Part shown: positions 56,236 to 64,000 of the stretch, piece after piece | Layout: each line of letters starts with the position of its first letter | Numbering within the stretch: position 1 is the stretch's first letter | Source of the DNA: Strongylocentrotus purpuratus | Taxonomy: Eukaryota; Echinodermata; Echinoidea; Camarodonta; Strongylocentrotidae | Assembly (NCBI RefSeq): GCF_000002235.5 | Contig: NW_022145597.1 | Location: forward strand, 26,986,423 to 27,050,422 | Reading direction: 5' to 3' | Length of the DNA stretch: 64,000 nucleotides | Program-made: the position numbers and the translations under genes | The notes under the pieces: model-generated | What the model was told of the DNA's origin: nothing | Databases searched by the model: none | The model's input: only the letters and a program-made list of their open reading frames with translations

Positions 56236-56835
56236 GACAATCATAAATCCACCACTTGTAGCGGCGGGCGCGGGGAGCCGGCCCCTCACTTTTTTGGGAA
56301 AGTATTTTGAAGAGAAATAAAAAAGAAAGAAAGAAAGAATAGTGACCTGCCAGTGTTTAAAAATAAGGTATCAAAATATGCTCATCTGACCATAATTAAA
56401 CGCCTAAAACCCCGGGGGCTCTTCCCCCTGGAACCCCACCAAATGCCCTTAAGCGGGCCCTTGGATGATCATCTGACCTTAATTTAAAGCCTTAAACCCC
56501 TGATCTTTAGGGGCGATCCCACGCCAATTAGTGACCAGCCAGTGTCACAAATAAGGGATCAAAATACGCTCATCTGATCGTAATTAAATGCATAAAACCC
56601 TGAGCATCCGGGGGCTCCATCTCTTGACCACCGCTGGGGCTTTGCCAGATGGACCCCATGCAAATTTACGCTCCACGCTCTACCTGATTATTAATACTTT
56701 AGCCCCCCCCCCCCACCTTTGAAAAACGTTCCGCGGGGCATGCATGTAACATATACGAGTGGTGGTGATGCGGATTTTTGTTATTCTGCCCCCCCCCCCC
56801 CCCCGGTCATGAAAATTAATCGCCGCCCGTGGTTG
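56236..56835. mobile_element. Minisatellite-bearing element, family 2, copy A
   Basis: About three units of about 130 bp share gaccagccagtgtcacaaat, ggtatcaaaatatgctcatc, cgtaattaaatgc and ggggctc..ccc. A tail with cgctctacctgattat follows and then a poly-C tract. All these words, including the tail, recur in order in 59020-59720. Possible GC-rich ends are gcggcgggcg (about 56261) and cgccgcccgtgg (about 56821), roughly inverse. No transposase. Confidence 0.5.
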
Positions 56836-56839
56836 GCTG

Positions 56840-57940
56840 CAATCTCGTCTCGACCTCTGACTGCATGGGCTTCCATGAATTAGCGTATAGCTCCGTGTGG
56901 AAACAGCATGTCCTTCCCTTCTCGAATGGCGAAACAAAAGTGAGAGAGGAAAGGAAAGTGAAGGGGAAAGGTAACAAAAAGGGAGATGTTAGGACTTCCT
57001 GCCACACCTTCCCGACTAATCGATGATTTTGTTAGTTTTCGATCATCATCATGATTTTCATCTGCCAGTAAGACCATTCTCCCCCACCCCGCGTGCATGA
57101 TGACTTTGCCTAAACGGCTGGACCTGCCCTACGCATCCGATTCAGATCCTTTGAAGTCTCACTGATATAACATTTTTCATAATATTGATGGTTAACCTCC
57201 CCCCCGCCCGTATCGTAAATGCGACCATATGCGGAGGGGGGGGGGGGAGGGTGGATTTGCAGCCTGATTTTAGAGGTGGGACAAAATGTTGTCGATTTTC
57301 AGTAATTATCCTACGCACATTTTGTATAGATATTTATATTCTTCAGAAGAAATTTATCTGATTCATGGTCTTTTGTATTGAATTATTTTGTGGGTATAAA
57401 TCTTGTTATATAAATATGTACATTACCAGATAGGACAGGTGTAATGAACACAAGTTTATCATTTTTATCCAATATTTGTGAAATAGTTAACGGTACAGTA
57501 CTTCAGATGCTTAGTAATTGGAACGAAACTACGTGTAATATCAATATTGAAATATATGCAAAAGCGTGAAATATGAATTCCCAATGTTTGATTTTATAGT
57601 GAACAATTAAATCGGGATTAGAGTAGAGATTTAATATATCAAAATATTGTTTTATATTTTATTATACGCCCGTCCCAATCCAAAAGTTGCATTATGTTAG
57701 GTTACCACCGTAGGTTGGGGAATCTTTATATTTTTGAAGAACTTACATCTAATTCTATATACCGTATGTAAAAGTAACATCATATTTTAAATTTATACAG
57801 AGCGTTTGTATGATATGAACAAATAAGTTGTGCTTTACACCATTTTTTTTTTTACACTGTGAATTTTTGAATGGTGCTAGAAATTTGAAATACAGCTCAT
57901 GCATTTGTACAAACCAGAATAAGATTGTTATAACTTTTCA
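56840..57940. other. No gene recognised
   Basis: A C-rich/G-rich pair flanks 57200-57252. The rest is AT-rich. Short frames have no family resemblance. Confidence 0.5.
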
Positions 57941-58048
57941 TTTACATGTTAGCGTATAGTTGTCATCTTTATGGCACGTTCCGTCCGTCATTAACGTAAC
58001 GACTTTACATGCGTTCTATATCTGTATGGTCGCACAGATGTATGGATG

Positions 58049-59843
58049 CAGGCGCAGATCCAGGGGGGGGGGGGGGGAGCGGGCCTTGCCAGAATAAGAG
58101 AGAGAAGGAGAGAGAGAAGGAAAGAGGGGAAAGGGAGAGAAAGGGAAAGAAAGAAGAGGAAGAAGAAAAGAAAAGGGGGAAAGAAGGAGATAGGGGGCCC
58201 GAAAGGGCCTTGCCTCCCTCCCCCCCGCCCCATCAAAAAAAATAAGAGAGAAGGAAGGAAAGGGAAAGAAAACGGGAAACGAGGAGATAAAGGGGAGGGA
58301 AATTAAACACCCCCTCACCCCCCCCCCCCCCATCAAAAAGAGAGAGAGAAGGAAGGAAAGGGAAAGAAAACGGGAAACGAGGAGATAAAGGGAAGGAAAT
58401 TAAGAAGAAGAAGAAGAAGAAAAGAAAGGAAGGGGGATGTGCAGTTGCAACTTTCCCGCCAACAAGTTGTGAATCGGGGAGGGGGAAGGCCCTTGCCTCT
58501 CCCCCCCCCCCGCCCCCGCCCAAAAAGAGAAGGAAGTGAAAGGGAAAGAGGAGAGCTAAAAGGGAACAAAAAGAGGAAGAAGAAAAGAAAAAGCTGAAAA
58601 GAAGCGGAGATCAGTTGCGATTAATTTCCGTCAACAACGTGTCGATCAGGGGGGGGGGGGCGAAAGCCCTTGTCCCCCCTCCCTCCAGCAAACCTATACG
58701 AGAGAAGGAAGTGAAGGGAAAGGGAAAGAGGAGAGAAAGGGGAAGGGGGAAAAAAGTATAGAAAAGTAGGGGAGATTAGTTGTGATTTTTCCCTCCAACA
58801 AGGTGTAAATCGGGGGTTAGGGCAGTTGTCCCATATACCGCTAAATACCGGTGACTTACACATTTTGCTGAAATTACATAATTTTCTCCACTTTTTCCTC
58901 ACTTTTTAGTAAATTATACTTTTTTATACGTTTGTTGGAAAATGACAAATTCCTAAATTTACAGTAAGGCAAGAAATATGTTTTATTAGAGGCCAACATG
59001 TCAGGGCCCGTGGAACGGCGGGGCTCGGGAGCCTCGAGCATCTAAATATCTTCATCTGACAGTAATTAAATGCCTAAAACCCCTGAGCTTCCGGGGGCCC
59101 CCTGGACCTCACGCCAATTAGTGTCCTGCCAGTGTCACAAATAAGATATCAAAATATTTTCATCTGACCGTAATTAAATGCCTAGAACCCCTGAGCCTTC
59201 GGGGGCTCCGCCCCCTCGACCCAGCCAGGGGCCCTTAGGCGGCCCCTGAATGCTTATCTAACTGTTTGTCTGGGGGCTCCCCACCCCTTCCCTGGACCCC
59301 ACGCCAATTTATTTTCCAGCCAGTGTCACAAATTAGGTATCAAGATATGTTCAGCTGACCGTCATTAAATGCCTAAAACTCCTGACCTTATGGGGCCTTC
59401 GCCCCCTCGACCCCACCAGGGGGCCTCATTTGACAGTAATTTAATGCCTCAAACGCCTGAGCTTCTGGGGCTCAGCCCCTGGACGCCACGCCAATTAATG
59501 ACCTGCTAGTGTCATAAATAAGGTATCAAAATATGCTCATTTGACCATAATATGCCCATACCCCCCGAGCTTTCGGAGGCTTCGCCCCTTGACCCCCCGG
59601 CGGTGCTTTGCCCTTAGACCCCACGCCAATTTACGTTACGCTCTACCTGATCGAAATACTAACCTCAGCGGGACCTGCATGTAAGAGGGAGGTGATGCAA
59701 TTTTTTTGTCTGACCCCCAAAAAACTATAAAAAAAAACCTTTTTTGCTCATTCCGCCAATGCTGTACCAATATTTGGCTCGCATGAATTCAAATTTGCCC
59801 CCCCCCCCCCCCCCTCCTGTAAGAAATCCTGGATCCGCGCCTG
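58049..59843. mobile_element. TIR element with purine block and minisatellite, family 2, copy B
   Basis: The ends caggcgcagatccagg (58049-58064) and cctggatccgcgcctg (59828-59843) are inverse repeats matching 15 of 16. Left part (58065-58760): four GA-rich blocks, each with a gggggg/cccccc tract and a fragment such as aacaaggtgtaaatcggg. Right part (about 59020-59640): about five units of the family also seen at 56236. No coding frame. No exact target duplication: flanks are tatggatg and tacggttt. Confidence 0.6.
58080..58760 (+). repeat. GA-rich tandem blocks with poly-G/poly-C tracts
   Basis: gagagaaggaaggaaaggga repeats through four blocks of about 150-180 bp; 58245-58300 and 58348-58400 are almost identical. 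Overlapping frames on both strands are artefacts. Confidence 0.75.
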
Positions 59844-60084
59844 TACGGTTTCCTTCGTTCTGATTGGTTAAAAGCCATCCAATGGATGTTAGGTTGCATA
59901 GTTGTCATGTTTATGGCACGTTCAACCCGTCATGCGAGGGTGATGGGATTTTCATTCAAACGGGGAAATTATGATGCTGATGCACGTTTTTTTTTATTAT
60001 TTCATATTGTTTTTGAATAGTTTCACTTTCGTACTTTAATACAATTGATATACAGCGCTGAAGAATGCGAGAGAATGGCGAGGG

Positions 60085-60620
60085 ACAAAGAGGGAGAGAG
60101 AGAGAGAGAGAGAGAGTGAGATGGGGGGGGGGGGGGGGGAGAGAAGATTATTAATATTCTACCTCCCACCACGTTTTCCGGTTTGTACTTCGCCTATACT
60201 TTTCATATCTTCCTCCTCCAAGTTTTCTCTTCAACTCTTTCAACCATCTTCATAAGTTCATATTCTCTGGTCATAACATTCTTTTATATTATCATTCTTC
60301 TCCTTCAACTCTCCCAAGTCATCTTCATCTCCCTTCCACTACTTTTTCTTTTGACATCCTGTATATTTCTTCAAATCTTCTCTTCCGATACACTCACTCT
60401 CATATCTTTCATATTTCATTTTCTCCTCAGACTCTTCCACTTTTCATAAAAACTCCCCCCCCCCCCCCCACACCATATTCTCCCATTTCCTGTTCATCGC
60501 CTTTCTCCAAAAACATCATCATATTCTCTCCTACCATGTTTTCTCTCCATGCTCTCTCTCACCTCCAATCCAATACTCCCAGAGTAACTATCTATCTCAT
60601 ATTCTGGTTGAATGAAACAA
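60085..60620. repeat. (GA)n, poly-G and polypyrimidine stretch
   Basis: A (ag)n run at about 60092-60118 leads into a G run of about 16 (60124-60139). About 450 bp rich in tcttcctcctccaa-type pyrimidines follow, with a C run at about 60452-60468. The Phe/Leu-rich plus-strand frame is an artefact of composition. Confidence 0.7.
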
Positions 60621-61214
60621 TCTCAAACTAAAACTGCTCCTTAACTAATTGAATTCCTAACTTTAACCTGGGATAAAGTAACTATCACCTCAAATTTTCT
60701 ACCAAACAGATTTCCATTGATTTTCATGTAGGCCATCACATTAACAAATGAAGGTCAACATTTTGTTTAGAAATTTGCTCTGATATGATTCTTTTTCCGT
60801 TGGTGTGATCAAGGATTTTGTAATAGAGAGGAAGCACAGTTTGTTGATTGAAATAACGATTCTGATTAGTTAAAAGTAGGCCTTGTTAACAATATGGCCA
60901 TTACCATTAAGCAATTGAGTACAAACCTTGAATTTGCAGGGCCCCAAGTACGCCACTTTAGGTGCTGGACCTAGCCCTAAACCTAACCTGAAACCCAACC
61001 CTAACTTTTAATGAAATAGAGGCAGGAGCAATTGTCACTAGAGCGAATGTCTAAGCACAAACTATGTCTGCAAGGCGGATTCCATTCATATATGAATTCA
61101 TAAGTGAATCATTAGGCATTTTGGGAAGGAACACTAATAATATTTCAATACATATAAGTAAACTGGTGGCCTACTGAGAGAAACACAAATGATGGATGCG
61201 AACACTGCTTGCAT
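60621..61214. other. No gene recognised; short CCCTAA-like stretch
   Basis: 60970-61013 has degenerate ccctaaac/aacctaac units, a weak telomere-like tract. The remainder shows nothing I can name. It is the 3' flank of RPL8. Confidence 0.5.
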
Positions 61215-61230
61215 TGGGTTTTCAGGGCAT

Positions 61231-63751
61231 TTTATTGACTATTTTGTCATATTGTCTTAATTTACAGGTTATTCCTTGGAGTCCTTGACCTTCTTGGTTC
61301 CACGCAGACGTCCGGTACGGCGGGCAGCGATCAGACCGACCTGAGATAGGAAAGCAAGCGAGAAGAGAAATGAGATTAATACATGTAGGAATAATAATAA
61401 TACTCTGTATGGCATATGGTAATAAAACTTTGTACAGCACATTTTAGATAAGAAAGGTCAGTTTTTAAAGATGCATTTTTGGAATTGAGGTGGAAAAAAA
61501 GCAAGATGTCCTTGTGCATAACTCTTCATTCCATGAAGGGTTGCTCCACTAAGGAATTTGACCCAAATGTTCCTACCGTTTCCACAAAACATGAAAATTG
61601 ACCTCTAAATTTGAAGACTTATTCATCATGCCTAATTATACACCCTGCAAAACTTAAACAATCACCGTTACAGTGAACCTTGTTATGAATTAAAACAGTT
61701 GCAACATCTCTTCTTATAACAAGGTAATTCGGCCGGTCCGGCTTCATTGTATTGTATTCTATTCTTTTCAACCGATAAAAGAAGGTTTCATGATGAGAAA
61801 CATTCCTTCGTCCTCGAGAGAGATTCATGCTACAAGTAACAAGATTCCACTGTGTCTCCACATGCACTAGTTGGTCTGTATTCTACTAATTCAATTCAAC
61901 CTGAACCTGTGTCTGAAATTATGTTTAACAATATGACTGTAGGGCACTCAGGGGGAACGGTTTTAATACTCATGTCATCATGTGGCTAACCTGGGTAAGA
62001 CATATATTATTATTATTATTATCGTTATCATTATTATTTATGTGATAATGACCTCAGACTTACTTCCCTCTTTGCCCCGGGTACAAGATCACATTTAACA
62101 AAAAGGAAAACTTAAAACTTCAGACCAGCTTCCTTTATTTTAAATATAACCCTGATTTTGAGCAAAGGCCTCAAATCAAAGTAGGGGGCCAGTTACACAA
62201 ACATAATGTTAGCAAATGACTATGATATTCAGTAAGCTTTGTCGACAGGGCCCAGGTTAAAATTTCAGTAGAATACAGGCTGTCGAGTTTGAATCTTGAA
62301 CCTACCTTGCGACCAGCCGAGGTGTCCCTCCTGACTGTAGAGGGTGTACCAATATGTTGATGGTTTCCACCACCGTGGGGATGGTCAACGGGGTTCATAG
62401 CAACACCACGCACTCGGGGCCAGCAGTTACGTTTGACCTTGTACTTGAAGTAGGCACGTCCAGCCTTCAAGAGGGGCTTGTCGATACGTCCGCCACCAGC
62501 AACAACTCCTGTTCAAATGAAAAAGGAAATGGTGTCGTTTTTAGAGAATGCATGTTTGACAAGAAATCAAGTTGGTTAGAAAAATCAAACTATGGCAATA
62601 TAAACGAGAGAAGGAAGTGACCAGAATAGTATGAAGAGGCTCAAACGTCACAGGGGGCCTTGCTTTTTTTCAGAACAAAGAATAGACTATAATTTCTTCT
62701 TTTGGATCTTCCACCAATAAAGGAAAAATCCATTTATTATGGATTGAATAAAATGATAACTTCTATGAAAATACAGCACATTTAAAAATGCCATTGCCTA
62801 TTTCTGTGGCAACCTGGAGTACATTAGCACATATCAATACATAATTTGTTGCAAAATTGAAGTAATCATGGTCAACTTTCAGTGAATTCCTTACTCCTTG
62901 AGAGTGACAGATACGAGTAATACGCATAGTCATTGTTATCATCATAGTAATTTACTCACCGACCATGGCCCTGTTGGCTGAGGGCACGACCTTCTTGGAG
63001 CCGGAAGGAAGCTTGATACGGGACTTCTTGGTATCAGGGTTGTGGGAGACCACAGTGGCGTAGTTGCCAGAGCAGCGAGCCAGCTTGCCCCTGTCTCCTG
63101 CCTTCTCCTCCACGGAGCAGATGACGGTTCCTTCGGGCATGGAGCCGAGTGGGAGCACGTTGCCAATGTTCAGAGTGGCTGAGATTACAAAATTAGGCAA
63201 TCAACATTTTCTGATTAGTAAATTTAGAATAACGTTTGCTGACCCACAAACTCAGGGCGAACATCTTAGAATAACTGTTAGACAGTTTGTTTACCAATTC
63301 ATACAAGGGCGTATCTCGGGAATTTGGTAACCATACATTACAAAATATTGTGGGAAACGTGGCATAAGATATATCATCTTACTACATATATGGTCTGATC
63401 CAAGCTCTAAAAGGGCTTGGATACTAACAGTCGTACTAAAAATCTAAATGACGTTGGTAAAATATAGGACAAAATAGTTTGCACTTTCACTGTAACAAAC
63501 TTTTCTTCTACCATCAATGATGGGCAAACTATCTTTCATCACATGATTTACTTTTGACCAATCGTAGTGCAAGATTCTTAGTATGTAGAAGATAACAAGA
63601 AATTGCTACCTCGTTTGCCGCAGTAGATGAACTGTCCAGTGTACATGCCCTCTGGTGCGATCATGAGCTCAGTACGCTTCTTGTACCTGTAGGGGTCACG
63701 GAACTGGATCCTAGCAAGGGGAGCACCACGTCCGGGGTCGTGGATGATTTC
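61231..63751 (-). CDS. RPL8: Ribosomal protein L8 (uL2), last four exons
   Basis: uL2 is a universal large-subunit protein at the peptidyl transferase centre. Minus-strand exons are 63751-63610, 63178-62960, 62508-62306 and 61340-61269 (stop TAA). Together they give 211 residues equivalent to about residue 47 to the end of the 257-residue human protein. Motifs in order: [87 protein letters not shown] and [14 protein letters not shown]. The histidine-rich GGGNHQHIG loop is the conserved uL2 signature. All junctions are GT-AG with matching phases. The polyadenylation signal aataaa reads on the minus strand at 61236-61231, 33 bp past the stop codon. The 5' exons, with the start MGRVIRGQRKG in other species, lie right of the window. 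Confidence 0.96.
61671..61852. mobile_element. Small MITE in the last RPL8 intron (pogo/mariner-like ends)
   Basis: cagtgaaccttgttat at the left and acaagattccactg at the right are inverse repeats with a few mismatches. ataacaaggtaattcggccg just inside is a second inverted copy of the end, as in pogo-like elements. ta precedes the left end but not the right, so the target duplication is not confirmed. Confidence 0.5.
62008..62042. repeat. (TTA)n microsatellite in RPL8 intron
   Basis: A run of tat/att repeats with one interruption (tcgttatca). Confidence 0.75.
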
Positions 63752-64000
63752 CTAAAAGAAGAGAAAAAAATGATATCAGAAAATTTAATTTGAAGTACAG
63801 TGGAAAGGCCTCTCATCTGGCAACATAGACTGGAGTTTCTAATCACTATTTTCATGTACAAATTGGCAACTATTTCGTTGCCTTGTGTAATTTTCATCTT
63901 AAATAAGGTTCATTTAAATACATATATTAATTTGTTTTTTTTTAAGAATGAAAAAGTGAAAGGTAAAGGATTGATGCCCACTTGAGTAGACAAAGATTAA

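Noticed and set aside
60183-60449. 88-codon Phe/Leu/Ser-rich frame resembling a membrane protein
   Set aside because: It is the translation of a polypyrimidine stretch and lacks a plausible gene structure.

Overview
The window is nuclear DNA of an animal. It has spliced genes with GT-AG introns, several interleaved transposon families, and no operons. Frequent TACATG runs, the mix of BEL/Pao and hAT-like elements, and the gene content suggest a marine invertebrate deuterostome, most likely an echinoderm such as a sea urchin. That assignment is an inference from style; no species can be named from the sequence alone.

Four host genes can be read by hand. (1) Rab6, minus strand, first three coding exons (10062 down to 1361); its 3' half lies beyond the left edge. 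(2) A six-exon plus-strand gene, 20398-37127, for a roughly 260-residue protein with an RPA-like OB fold. (3) A four-exon plus-strand galactose 3-O-sulfotransferase-like gene, 48891-55251, with a GC-AG third intron. (4) RPL8 (ribosomal protein uL2), minus strand, last four exons at 61231-63751; its 5' exons lie beyond the right edge.

Most of the rest is repeats. 1-10200 is the Rab6 gene with several foldback and TIR elements in its introns. 10350-12420 holds simple repeats and a TIR element carrying a roughly 100-bp minisatellite. 12420-20390 has no recognisable gene. The intron between exons 3 and 4 of the OB-fold gene holds a young antisense BEL/Pao array with the layout LTR-internal-LTR-internal-LTR (25051-33850), three 1114-bp LTRs and a 5-bp target duplication. 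40284-41466 is a transposon nested inside another transposon. 41746-43797 is a tandem array of one partial and four complete copies of a single NDUFV1 exon with its intron edges. 45400-48320 has dispersed repeats, a LINE tail and a TA-flanked MITE. The sulfotransferase introns and the 55-60.6 kb interval are full of minisatellite-bearing elements and long poly-C/poly-G tracts.

The four host genes have unrelated roles (Golgi traffic, a probable DNA-binding protein, glycan sulfation, ribosome) and show no functional linkage. The most unusual items are the NDUFV1 exon array, the shared-LTR BEL/Pao array, the nested element with a 13-bp flanking direct repeat, and the two families of minisatellite-bearing TIR elements.
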